From Dissophora ornata (Eukaryota; Mortierellomycota; Mortierellomycetes; Mortierellales; Mortierellaceae), in assembly GCA_025201705.1 (NCBI GenBank), contig MU617145.1, positions 9,763 through 21,698 of the forward strand: a stretch of 11,936 nucleotides of DNA, given 5' to 3'. The number at the start of each line of letters is the position of its first letter. The stretch's first letter is position 1. This document shows positions 1 to 10,444 of this stretch, piece by piece. A model generated the notes under the pieces. The model was given only the letters and a program-made list of their open reading frames with translations, did not search any database and was not told where the DNA came from. The translations under genes were made by a program, and so were the position numbers.

Positions 1-2070
<2,070 letters not shown>

Positions 2071-2470
2071 CTCTTATTTAATCTATTTGACGCCAAATCT
2101 CATACTCGTATGACACTCTTGTTAACACTCTTGTTAACACTTTTGTTACACTCTTAACACTCTTGTTACACTCTTATTACACTCTTGTTAACACTCTTAT
2201 TACACTCTTACACTCTTATTTAATCTAGTTGACACCAATGCCACCATTTACACTCCAATGCTTACACTCTTATTTAATCTATTTGACGCCAAATCTCATA
2301 CTCTTATGACACTCTTATTAACACTCTTGTTACACTCTTAACACTCTTGTTGCACTCTTAACACTCTTGTTACACTCTTATTACACTCTTATTTAATCTA
2401 GTTGACACCAATGCCACCATTTACACTCCAATGCCACCATTTACACTCTTATTTAATCTAGTTGACTCCA
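2071..2470. repeat. AT-rich tandem array with a ~196-bp higher-order unit
   Basis: The stretch is built from short words such as ACTCTTGTTAAC, ACTCTTGTTAC and ACTCTTATTAC, punctuated by ACTCTTATTTAATCTAGTTGAC and CCAATGCCACCATTTACACT. A larger unit beginning CTCTTATTTAATCTATTTGA starts at 2071 and again at 2267, so the array is a partial duplication with a period of about 196 bp. It abuts the ABC remnant at the first base of the first unit. No gene is present. Confidence 0.85.
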
Positions 2471-2481
2471 ATGCCACCATT

Positions 2482-2489
2482 TCTCCCCC

Positions 2490-2534
<45 letters not shown>

Positions 2535-2545
2535 ACTCTCTCCAT
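2482..2545. repeat. CT microsatellite in the leader of the left zinc-finger gene
   Basis: An almost pure CT/TCTG tract lies about 45-105 nt upstream of the ancestral zinc-finger start at 2588. The inverted copy has the complementary GA tract at 10941-10961 in the same relative place, so the tract belongs to the repeat family. It is probably a pyrimidine-rich promoter or leader, which is inference. Confidence 0.85.
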
Positions 2546-2587
2546 CACTCTTGCTCACTCCATCTACCCTCCATAACATCCCATCCA

Positions 2588-2940
2588 ATGTCCCACTCGC
2601 AGGCCCCACTGAACAGCCTCGTGTTGTGTCGGCATCGATGACGCCAGCTCCTACAACGGCGCAAATGTTGCTCTGCCCTGTCTGCAGTCAACCCTTTAAG
2701 TCAAGTAAGAACCAGAACTCTAACTTGCGCCGTCATATCAAGAACACCCACAACATGTCACCAACGATGCACCCCCGCAAGTGCAAATGGGACTCGATAC
2801 CTGACGGCCGCATCAAGGACGACAAGGACCGCAAGGAGCGCGCTCGCAAGAGCAAACGTCTTTGGGCTCGCAAGACCCGTCTCCGTCGCAAGGTCGAGGA
2901 GGCAGCCTTAGTGTTGTGCATGCTCAGTCAGGCGGACTAA
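2588..2940 (+). pseudogene. C2H2 zinc-finger protein gene, left copy, start region damaged
   Basis: A small basic protein with one unusual zinc finger: CPVC, 16 residues, then H-IKNT-H (C-x2-C-x16-H-x4-H). It is followed by a strongly basic segment (RKERARKSKRLWARK and on) that could bind DNA or act as an NLS. The inverted copy at 10892-10548 shows the ancestral start, ATGTCCCA at 2588 here. In this copy that frame hits TGA at 2639-2641, because about 31 bp after AACAGCCTCG are missing and 3 bp are added downstream (net -28). Translation could only start in frame at ATG 2638 (MTPAPTTAQML), giving about 100 residues with an intact finger. The 23-residue segment WDSIPDGRIKDD...KSK is present here and missing from the other copy. 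The function is unknown; a repeat-borne DNA-binding protein is the likeliest reading. Whether it is expressed is unclear. Confidence 0.6.
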
Positions 2941-2948
2941 GACAAAAG

Positions 2949-3279
2949 GCTGCTCCCCCCTCCACTAATATCTCGTCAGAAAAATTATACTAATAATAAG
3001 AGAATCTGATGCCGATTGCATTCTTTGTGTCGGTCAGCAAAGATACTATGTCCATGTGCCCCAATCGTCAGACAGCGAAAAGGGAGGTCCGGTTCTCACA
3101 GAGTGTGACAGCAGTGAGAATGCAGAGAGGTAGAGTGCAAGGCTGGCCATCACCAAAAAAAAATCACCAAAATCACGCTCGGCTCTTAAGGTTACGCCAG
3201 AAGCAGCCACAATGAGCCACCAAGTAGCCACTCTTCAGTTAAGTACCCTGAGAGATCTTTCTTGTATCGGTTAAATACC
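2949..3279. other. Gene-free interval at the left end of the central element
   Basis: Here the inverted-repeat homology ends and the Helitron-bearing segment begins. It contains a motif at 2980-3010 that resembles the candidate Helitron 3' end at 10464-10492, then about 250 bp with no convincing gene. A short reading frame from 3009 lacks recognisable features. The last 30 bp form the leader of the membrane-protein gene. Confidence 0.5.
2980..3010 (+). repeat. Terminus-like motif ending CTGA-T, related to 10464-10492
   Basis: The stretch reads AAAAATT, an AT-rich spacer, then TAATAAGAGAATCTGAT. The right-hand counterpart reads AAAAATT, a shorter AT spacer, then TAATAAGAGAGTCTAGT. Both are in the same orientation and both end in CTRR followed by T, the canonical 3' end of Helitrons. 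The pair matches at roughly three quarters of positions, which is suggestive in AT-rich DNA rather than proof. This could be the 3' remnant of an older Helitron, or a boundary mark of the present one. Confidence 0.35.
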
Positions 3280-3741
3280 ATGCTTTTCTCTGGTTTCCCG
3301 ATATCACCGTTCTCCAACAAGTCCAAAATGCCCGAATTGGAGAGACCCTTCTACCCCATGGTAACTGAGGAGTCCGTGGCTGATCGCCGTTCAAGGTTTA
3401 GCTGCCTTAATAGATGTCTTCGTATCAGCGTAGCATTACTACTGCCTTTGACAGTGATATCGCTCGCCATTTATGCTGGCTTTGCTTCATCAGAATTGAC
3501 TGAATACGGCAGTTGTCCATCCGAGTTTAACACAGTCAATGCTGGATATTGCGCGAAGCGGTGGTCATTGTCTTTGAAAGGTCCTCTCGTGCAATGCGAT
3601 GCTACATCAAAGTTCAATGTCCCATACTGGTACAGAGCCTATCCTCTCTGTACTACTAAAGAGGTCAACATACTTACAACACTGTCAGTAGTCTCAGCGG
3701 TACTATTCTTTTCTATTGCTTTGTACGGTTCAAAGAATTGA
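3280..3741 (+). CDS. Small two-pass membrane protein, unrecognised
   Basis: A 153-residue protein of no family I recognise. The start is ATG 3280, chosen for its ACCATG context; an in-frame ATG at 3328 is an alternative. Residues 1-45 are a polar, probably cytosolic tail with an RR and several Arg/Cys residues just before the membrane. TM1 spans about 48-68 (ISVALLLPLTVISLAIYAGF). A loop of about 60 residues follows with cysteines near 79, 91, 106 and 124, an even number that could form two disulphides in an extracytoplasmic loop. TM2 spans about 131-149, leaving a tiny tail GSKN. An AATAAA lies at 3785-3790. The gene converges with the minus-strand gene ending at 4073 and lies inside the presumed Helitron, so it may be cargo captured from a host. 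No intron is needed. That it is a real protein is likely; its function is unknown. Confidence 0.6.
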   Translation: MLFSGFPISPFSNKSKMPELERPFYPMVTEESVADRRSRFSCLNRCLRISVALLLPLTVISLAIYAGFASSELTEYGSCPSEFNTVNAGYCAKRWSLSLKGPLVQCDATSKFNVPYWYRAYPLCTTKEVNILTTLSVVSAVLFFSIALYGSKN

Positions 3742-4072
3742 TCAGACCAATTACACCCAATTACACCCTTTCCATTGATCGCCTAATAAATTCCTACCCA
3801 ATTCTACTCTTATTTTATCTGCAAATAACTTTATTTCGTGGCTCCTTGTGTAAAATTGCGGCTGTCTGTGAAAGTGTGGCGAGAAGTGATAAATACAAAA
3901 AAAGCGTAGGCAAAAAAGACGACCCTGTACAATGGGCGAGCACTCGGTCTTTAATGCCTCGTATCGAGGGAGGTTGAAATTTTCTCGCCACCAGACTTGC
4001 GAACACACGACACATTTTGCCCGTTCCTCTGCTTCGCCCAAAAATCGGCCATCAGCTGGGCGGGCCCCACCG
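3742..4072. other. Convergent intergenic region
   Basis: No gene is visible. It is AT-rich and contains the plus-strand AATAAA at 3785-3790. On the minus strand there are ATTAAA at 3955-3950 and AATAAA at 3835-3830, candidate poly(A) signals for the gene that stops at 4073. Confidence 0.5.
3785..3790 (+). terminator. AATAAA poly(A) signal for the membrane-protein gene
   Basis: A canonical AATAAA lies 44 nt past the TGA of the plus-strand gene. The interval 3742-4072 otherwise holds only the two convergent 3' ends. Confidence 0.45.
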
Positions 4073-4558
4073 TCAATTACGAAGGATTTTTTTGATAGCC
4101 AACTGACGCACATCTTCGTCCATTCTGCGCTTCACGATCCTCAAAGTGGGTAGTGGTATGAATCTGGAGGCTCGGCCACTCACTGCAATCAAGTTCTCCC
4201 AATCGCCCATATCGTAACGACAGTAGGTTTGTTGTGACTCTTCGACTGATGGAACGATCCAGAAAACCCAAAGCTGATCAGGACTTTCCTCCTTGAGTGT
4301 GATCCTGGCACCTTGTTTATTTTTCAGGGTTACACTTCTCGGCATCCCATCATCAAGGATTGTCTGTGCACCAATTATGTCATCGGAGTACACAAAGAAC
4401 TTGTGCCCTATTGAGATTTGGAATATCTGGAATGCATCGTACAAGTCTTTTACTGCCTGGGCATCTTCCTGAAGCCTGAAAAGATAAGAGGAGTCGAGTT
4501 AACTCAGGATTAAAGTTCTTTCATTTTACAACACGATGTATTCATACCTGCGCGACAT
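4073..4558 (-). CDS. Two-exon gene for a 137-residue protein, unrecognised
   Basis: The single open frame here has no ATG; a spliced model supplies one. Exon 1 is only 11 coding nt (4558-4548, ATGTCGCGCAG). The intron is 4547-4476 (72 nt, GTATGA...TTTTCAG). Exon 2 is 4475-4073. Joining restores M-S-R-R-L-Q-E-D-A-Q-A-V-K-D-L-Y and the frame runs to TGA. The ATG has A at -3, and CATATAAAAA lies about 45 nt upstream. The protein is soluble in character, with no membrane segment or signal peptide. It has an amphipathic N-terminal helix, a central hydrophobic core around QLWVFWIVPSVEE, and a basic C-terminus (RIVKRRMDEDVRQLAIKKIL). I do not recognise the family. It is transcribed away from RepHel and sits inside the presumed Helitron, so it is an accessory or captured gene. 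The splice model is strong; the function is unknown. Confidence 0.65.
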
Positions 4559-4600
4559 TGTTGGCTACTTGATTGAGTGATTGATTGACATCTTCGCCGT

Positions 4601-4610
4601 TTTTTATATG
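4601..4610 (-). promoter_or_regulatory. TATA-like box for the minus-strand two-exon gene
   Basis: On the minus strand the sequence reads CATATAAAAA about 45 nt before ATG 4558, a usual distance. The 4559-4809 interval is the shared divergent promoter region with RepHel. On the RepHel side only a weak GATAAATA near 4740 is seen. Confidence 0.45.
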
Positions 4611-4809
4611 GTATCATGAGTGTGGATAGTGTGGCTCAATGTGTCTTTTAGTGTGGCAGATGGAAGGTTTGACTTATGATTTAAGATTCCGTGGCTTGGT
4701 CTGATAAATCGTCGTTGTGAGCCACAGCCATTCTCCTTGAGATAAATAGCCACTGTTTTTTTTAACTCGATCATCATCCTTACATATTGACAGGGCTGCA
4801 CGAAATTCA

Positions 4810-7800
4810 ATGCAAGCGGATTTGAACGAAGATGATGGCGATGCCGTTAATGATTGTGATATGGCTCCACAAAAGTCGATCAGGGTCAGGCGCGTACCGA
4901 CTGGTTATCGGATGAGCACGTTTACAAATGAGGCCAATCAAGACAAGGAGATTCCTGTGAAGCGCTGTGCCGTTTGTTGTAGACTGCTGTACAAAGAAGA
5001 GTACTGTGCACTTTGGAAGAAACATCAGACAAAAATCGAAGAGCAATTCGTCCAAGACCGAACTGCTGCGCTTGCCAAAGGCGCTAGTCGGGAGTCTATA
5101 GAGTCTATGACTTGGCCATTGTTGAATTACCGCGACCATAAAGGAAAACGAATATGTGAGCTCGATATAAAAGCGAATGGCACACATGCAGGTGCCGTCG
5201 TTGTTTGTGCAAGACACAAGTCAGGGGGGAGTCAAGATTTGGCCAGCATCATTAGCTACGTAAGTTGATTACGGATTAGATAATGGTCTTGCTTCGTAAC
5301 CTCGTTGCACTAAGATCATTGTCTTTGCAAATTTTAGATGAGATTCGTCAATGAGAATTGGATGTATCCTGGAGATCAAGCTGCTGAGATCAGAGACCTT
5401 AATCCAATTGGTGAGGGATATCTTTGTCCGATATTGGTTTTCTGCGAGTTGACAAATTCGCGTAGCAAGCTGACACCTGCATCCCGTGCTGGTTATCATT
5501 TTGTGTCTGGCCGAATTAGCTTGTGCAAGAGTAAACGGTATTTTGGATCTCATGCAGGAACTCGTGGACTGATTAAACTTTCGGACATGGACGTAAAGAT
5601 GTCAATTGAAGATAAACAGAGGATATGCATTGCCTGGTACTGGATGAAGGAAAATCACCCACTGATAAAGGGCTTGGATATCGAAGAGCCTAGCGATTTA
5701 ACGAATGCTACTGAAACTCTCCTTGAAGAAGCCGAAATGACAGAGCAAGGTGTCGATATGACCCGACTTAGCGCTTGTCATATGGGACCAGTTGGTACTG
5801 GAGGTCCCACAACAGCGGACGAGTCAAACAATTTAGGGAACTTGACTATCGGATTGTTAGGGCGGGACCAGAAAGTGGTCAAGTACTCGAACCCTTGCCT
5901 TCTAGGCTATTTATTCCCAACACTGTACCCTCGAGGTCAAGGTTTCTATTCACTCGATTATGATGGTGTTAAACGAGAAAATGTCGACCAGATCGAAGTA
6001 TACGATGGTAGGTACATGAAGGTTTCGATTCAAAAAGCGTGTTTCGTTGACAAGAAAAGTGCGCTAACAAAAGTTTACCTTTCAAACATCCAGAAAGCAT
6101 GGGTGACAATAGGACTTATCGAAACGACGAAGTTGAAGGCCGTGGTGAAGAGCATGTATTCTCATCTGATGATGAGAGGATTGAATCCCAATCTGATGAT
6201 TGCACCGATGATACGCGAGACGATGATGATCTTGCTGACCAGGAACAACTTGCAGGCTCTGATTTCGATGAGGAGGATACGGATATCGAGTCTGACATCA
6301 GTGACAGTGAAGGTACCTTACGAGTTTTATTAACGCTCGGGTGGCTAGAAGAATCGTTGACATGGCTAATTTTGAGTTCTTTCCGCAGAGGAGTTAGATG
6401 CTCAAAGCCAAGAAAATACGTCCAAGTATTCCAAGAGTAGCATCAAGAACTATGTCAAGTTCCGCCTATTGAACGTTGATAGGCGCTGGGGCCGAAATAT
6501 CAAGTTTATTTTAATGATGTTTGATTGGATTCAGAAATCAGCTATATTTGCTTATCAGAGGCGCCTGGCTCGATCTTCCACGGGCGGCAGACTGACTCGG
6601 GCTGAGGATGTGTTGGACCGTTCAGTCGGCTTTGAAGGTATGAGGGCGCAGATGATAAAAACCTTAAAGTGAGATTCGAGAGATTCGATTGCTATTGCTA
6701 ACTAACAATGAACGGCAATGGTAAAAGGAAAAAAATATCGGGAATCTCGGACCGTTGCTATTCCCCCTTTTATCCGAACAGGTCTGAAGTACAAGAGCGC
6801 TCTGTTTCAGAAATTTTCCGCGCTTTTCGACGAGTTTGGTAGTCCTCAATTGTTTGGAACCTTCAGTTGCGACGATAAGAGTGCTGGTCAGGTTGCTGTT
6901 GCTAGCCATTTTGGTGGTCCGGACGCCAACACGCATGATGATCCTGTTTTGTTCACGATGCACTGGAAGAGGCAGTGGCTGCGATTCTGGAAATTTGTCA
7001 CGAGTACTCGAAAGGGCCGCGAAGGCTGGGCTATGAGAAGAAGTGGTGGTATCCGAGCATGGTGCTGGGTATTTGAACTTCAGGATCGTGGTACACCACA
7101 CACGCATTTTTGTTTGTGGACCAAAAACAGCATTGAACAGATGATAAGCGATGATATTATTACTTGTTCTAAACAAGAAAAGCCGGAAGATCAGGCACTT
7201 GTTTTGAAACACCAGATTCACAAGTGCACTGCTTATTGCAACCCTGAAGGGAGAGAGACGTGTCGATTGAAGTACCCGAGACCTCCCAGTAATCTTCCTG
7301 CACATGTAGACGAGGAAGGTCGCTACGTTTTGCCAAGAGCAGAAGGAGACGAGCGCGTCAATGGATACAACATGGACCTTCTTCGATTTGGTCGAGTGAA
7401 CATGGACTTACAGTACAATGAAGGAGACAGAGCCAAGTACTACATGTGTAAGTATATCACCGAGCAAGCTGGTCCCAAGCAAGTGACTATTGTCACTGAT
7501 AAGGATGAAAATGATGCCTCAGCAGCGGGGTTGTCTTCAAGCAACGAGGATCGGTCCTCCAAGGAGTACATTACCCATTTTCATTACCGAAGTGTTGGTG
7601 TGGTCGAGGCTGTGATGGACATTTGCGGGTGGAAGATGCATGGTTGCTCGCGTGTAGATGAATTTTTGCCGACAGAGTTGCCGCAGAATCGCAGGCGCAT
7701 TTTGAAAAGAGTGAAGGATCTGAGGAATTTGGTGAACGATACGGACATTTTCCTTGATGATAAATGGACTCAGTATTTGAAACGTCCCAGGAGCCAGGAA

Positions 7801-9592
7801 GGTAAGCATTGTTATTGTATACTAGTCTTGTTGATTTTTTTTTGTTAGAACTAATTTTTATTTTTGGTGCATGCAATAGGAGGACCGGATTTTGATGGCA
7901 TGACTTATCGTGAGTACTTCAAATTTTTCCGATTCGGGAAAAGGAAGGCTGGGCCTAATTACGTCGATGACAGAGGAAAAAAATGTCTGTCGGAGGGCCC
8001 ATGGTAAGGAGGCTATGACAAGGACAAGAGAAATTAGAGTTACCAAAGCAGAAGATGCCTTCATGCATTTACTGATGCTGAACCATCCTTGGAGGAGTGA
8101 TGTCGACAGCTGGATTGGAGGTGGGAAAGATCATGAAACTTATCAGTCTTTGGCTCTGGAGGTCCTGGGACGTGAAAGGATAGAAGAGCTAGCAGAGGAC
8201 CTGTTGGTGGTGTTGGACCATGGCAATGTTTATGAAAACCCGGTTATCGAGCCTGCCGCTAACTTGCCAAAAGACATCGAATGGACGGAAGACCAGGGGA
8301 ATGTTCTTGACATGGTGAGATGTCGTCTTCAATCTCGACAAGATTGTTTGATCTTGGTGACAGGAGCTGCGGGCACCGGGAAGTCTACGGTTCTTGAGGA
8401 GATTCACAGGATCGCCAAGAATGGACGATTTGAGCCAATACGTCTCGCTCCATCTGGTGTTGCGGCCGTGAACATCAAAGGCCAGACATTGCATCGTTGG
8501 TTTCGGCTAACAAAGTTAGGACGACAATTTCCAGAGGGGAACTCCTATGAGGTGCGACTGCAACTGATGGACATTGCAGATCAAGGGTTGAGACCGGTTT
8601 TCCTTATTGACGAAGTGTCCATGATATCAGGAGCTATTTTGAGTACTCTCTCGAAAACTTTACAGGAAGCAGCAAATGTCGATTCAGGCGTGCCTTTTGG
8701 AGGCTTTCCGGTGATTTTGTTTGGTGACTTTGGCCAGCTCGGGCCAGTTAACAAATCATTGGCCTCCACAGACTGGCTCTGGAACTCGGAAGTTTATCAG
8801 AGCTTTGAACGTGTAGATCTCATTCAACCGTGCCGACAGTCTGGAGATGTAGAGTTCAAGTCAATGCTCGATGATATCAGACGCGGAGATGTCACTGGTA
8901 CCATGGCGTCTCTGTTTTTCGAGATCTGTAATCAGTCCGAGACGATTCCCGAAGATGCAATTCATCTGTATCCAAAAAAGAAGGAAGTGGAGGAGTTAAA
9001 TAAGAAGAGATTGGAAAGTTTACCTGGAGAGGATTGGTACAGTGTCGCCTCAGATAATGCCGGAATAACGAAGGATAAGTCCAAACGAGAAGCTATCGAG
9101 GCGGAGACCGGGCTCATCTCCATACTGCGGCTGAAAGTAGGCGCAGGAGTAATGTGCACGTCCAATGTTGATGTCGCTGGTCGTATTGTTAATGGCACTA
9201 CTGGAGAAGTGGTTCAATTCTATGGTCAACATGTACTGCAGGTGAAAGAGGATAACACCGGGAGAATTTTCAATATTCAACAGGAGTGCCGACGAACAAG
9301 ATTTAATGGCCAAGAGCGACGCCAGTTTCCCCTGATTCTTGCGTGGGGGCTAACGATCCACAAGAATCAATCCTTGACTTTAAACAAAGTCGTCGTTAAT
9401 CTATGCGATGTGTTTGCCTCTGGCCAGGCTTACGTAGCCATGAGCAGGGTTCGCACACGGAACGATCTATTTATCAACAATTGGTCAGCACGAGGGCTAT
9501 TGAGCGTCAAACATGCCATCAAAAATCGTCTGACAAAGATGTCTGAGGCTTCAAGAACACCAGAGGACGAGGAGATAGAGAAGCTAGAGTAG
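4810..9592 (+). CDS. Helitron Rep/PIF1-helicase transposase (RepHel), six exons, one homopolymer frameshift
   Basis: The transposase nicks and religates DNA with its HUH Rep domain and unwinds it with a PIF1-type helicase. My exons are 4810-5259, 5338-6007, 6094-6312, 6389-6637, 6728-7801 and 7880-9592. The introns (76-90 nt) are GT...AG. Removing one A from the seven-A run at 7977-7983 makes the spliced gene 1457 codons plus stop. Cysteines lie at 53, 56, 57 and 66. The Helitron N region includes AWYWMKENHPLIKG near 249-262, YLFPTLYPRGQGFY near 341-354, and NYVKFRLLNVDRRWGRN near 466-482. An acidic disordered exon covers about 374-446. Rep motif 1 LFGTFSC is near 571, HUH GTPHTHF has His654/His656, a Cys/His knuckle is near 694, and the tyrosines are YMCKY 768/772. 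TYREYF is near 896. Helicase: Walker A GAAGTGKST 1049-1057, Walker B LIDE with Asp1131, GDFGQLGPV, GAGVMCTSN, TIHKNQSLTL near 1379, YVAMSRVRT. The start could lie upstream, as an acceptor-like CAG ends at 4793. The family is certain; intactness is not. Confidence 0.92.
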
Positions 9593-10302
9593 TGTCCTGA
9601 ATCTCAGCCAGAGATAGGCGTAGCCGAACAGAGAGGTCTGAATGAGATGCAGTTGCAAGGATGGGAGGATATTCTTAATTCTGTTTTATCATATCAAGTC
9701 GAGCAAGGGTACTATCTTCATGATGGTCAAGAGGAGAACGCGCCTTCTCCATCGTTGCCGTTGCCGCCAAACCCATCGGAGTCTAATCAAGAGTCCAACG
9801 AGGATCTGGGCGTGATTGATGACGAGCGATTGGAAGGATGGAAGGTCAGAGACAACGCGCAATCAGATGATGTGCGGAAAGATGTTGTTTCAGATGAGGA
9901 CGCTCGATTGAAAGAATGGGATGTCGGAACCAGCTCAAAGGTTGATGAAGTGAGGAACGAGGTTATTTCAGCAGACAAGGTGGAAACGACTCCCAAGAAT
10001 GGTCCTTTAGAGAGGACATGTTCAATTTCCGATCAAAAAAACGAACATATTCTGACAGTGACAGCAGTGAACCAAATGATGGTGTGAACAACGCAAGTGT
10101 CAAGAAAAGCAAAAAAAGAAAGCCGATCCCATCAAAAAAACGAGCTCGACGTGGATCTTCTGCTGTTGCCACGGACTCTGATAATGATGACGATAGAAAT
10201 CAAAGAGGACTTGGCTCCGTTTCGGTGAAAAGAAGGGCCGCTGTTGAAGTCGCAGATACCAAGCCTAGAAAAAGACGAAAGGACTCTCCGAACAAGAATT
10301 AA
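9593..10302 (+). pseudogene. In-frame C-terminal tail of RepHel beyond a TAG, low-complexity with NLS clusters
   Basis: The RepHel frame stays open for 165 codons after the TAG at 9590-9592, to 10087. It encodes QLQGWEDILNSVLSYQVEQG, then a Ser/Pro/Asp/Glu-rich region. Two 78-bp units (9821-9898 and 9899-9976) give a 26-residue repeat whose members share RL-x-x-W, D-x-VR and V-(V/I)-S. At the seven-A run 10035-10041, moving down one frame (as if one A were missing) continues as KKRTYSDSDSSEPNDG and then KKSKKRKPIPSKKRARRG and KPRKRRKDSPNKN to TAA 10302. These are classic nuclear-localisation clusters mixed with acidic serine patches. If restored, the RepHel product would be about 1690 residues. 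Alternatives are a separate small gene starting at ATG 9647, or an unseen intron. The composition strongly suggests former or present coding. Confidence 0.55.
9821..9976 (+). repeat. Two 78-bp coding repeats (26-residue units)
   Basis: The unit starts GACGAGCGATTGGA at 9821 and GACGCTCGATTGAA at 9899, exactly 78 bp apart and in frame. The peptides align as ERLEGWKVRDN... and ARLKEWDVGTS..., then DDVRKDVVS and DEVRNEVIS. The diverged DNA with preserved frame suggests selection on the protein when the duplication was young. Confidence 0.7.
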
Positions 10303-10380
10303 AACACTGAAAAGGCTGTCCCTCACTGTAAATTCTCAATATGTCATTAGGCATTACATCTGACGATAGTCAGTGGATAA

Positions 10381-10394
10381 TCCATTGCAATGGA
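10381..10394. repeat. Perfect 14-bp palindrome
   Basis: TCCATTGCAATGGA equals its own reverse complement. It lies about 93 bp inside the candidate Helitron 3' end. It could be a protein-binding site, since TTGCAA is a common bZIP core, or a subterminal structural element. Confidence 0.7.
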
Positions 10395-10444
10395 GGTGGT
10401 GAAAGTCAATGAAAGTCGAGAGGAGTGAAGTGAAGGTATAAAAA

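Larger units (their letters stand above)
2444..2948 (+). repeat. Left arm of a large imperfect inverted repeat
   Basis: This segment matches the reverse complement of 10540-11018. Shared landmarks in order are TTATTTAATCTAGTTGACTCC, the CT tract, the leader CCATCACTCTTGCTCACTCC with TACCCTCCATAACATC, ATGTCCCA(C/T)TCGCAGGCCCC, the zinc-finger coding region, and the stop region ending CTAAGACAAAAG. Similarity stops at 2948. The arms differ by several indels described under the two zinc-finger genes. Confidence 0.88.

Noticed and set aside
2431..2640. Open frame through the CT microsatellite giving a Ser-Leu repeat N-terminus to the left zinc finger
   Set aside because: It is a by-product of the CT tract. 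The inverted copy shows that this region is leader and that translation starts at the ATGTCCCA position.
3009..3215. 68-codon plus-strand frame after the left arm
   Set aside because: There is no domain, the composition is random and basic, the start context is weak and no homologous counterpart is visible.
6718..6727. ATG at 6718 as the start of a separate Rep protein
   Set aside because: Splicing 6637 to 6728 restores a continuous Helitron N-Rep frame, so this ATG lies in the intron.
6664..7305. 213-codon minus-strand frame under the Rep domain
   Set aside because: It is antisense to strongly conserved Rep coding sequence and shows no features of its own.
7913..7973. A sixth intron (GTACTT...GACAG) to explain the frame change before the helicase
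   Set aside because: It would remove the conserved Helitron segment REYFKFFRFGK. A single-base slip in the adjacent A run explains the shift more simply.
10381..10394. Palindrome as the Helitron 3' hairpin
   Set aside because: It has no loop, is AT-rich at the core and lies over 90 bp from CTAG, whereas the usual hairpin is roughly 10 nt away.
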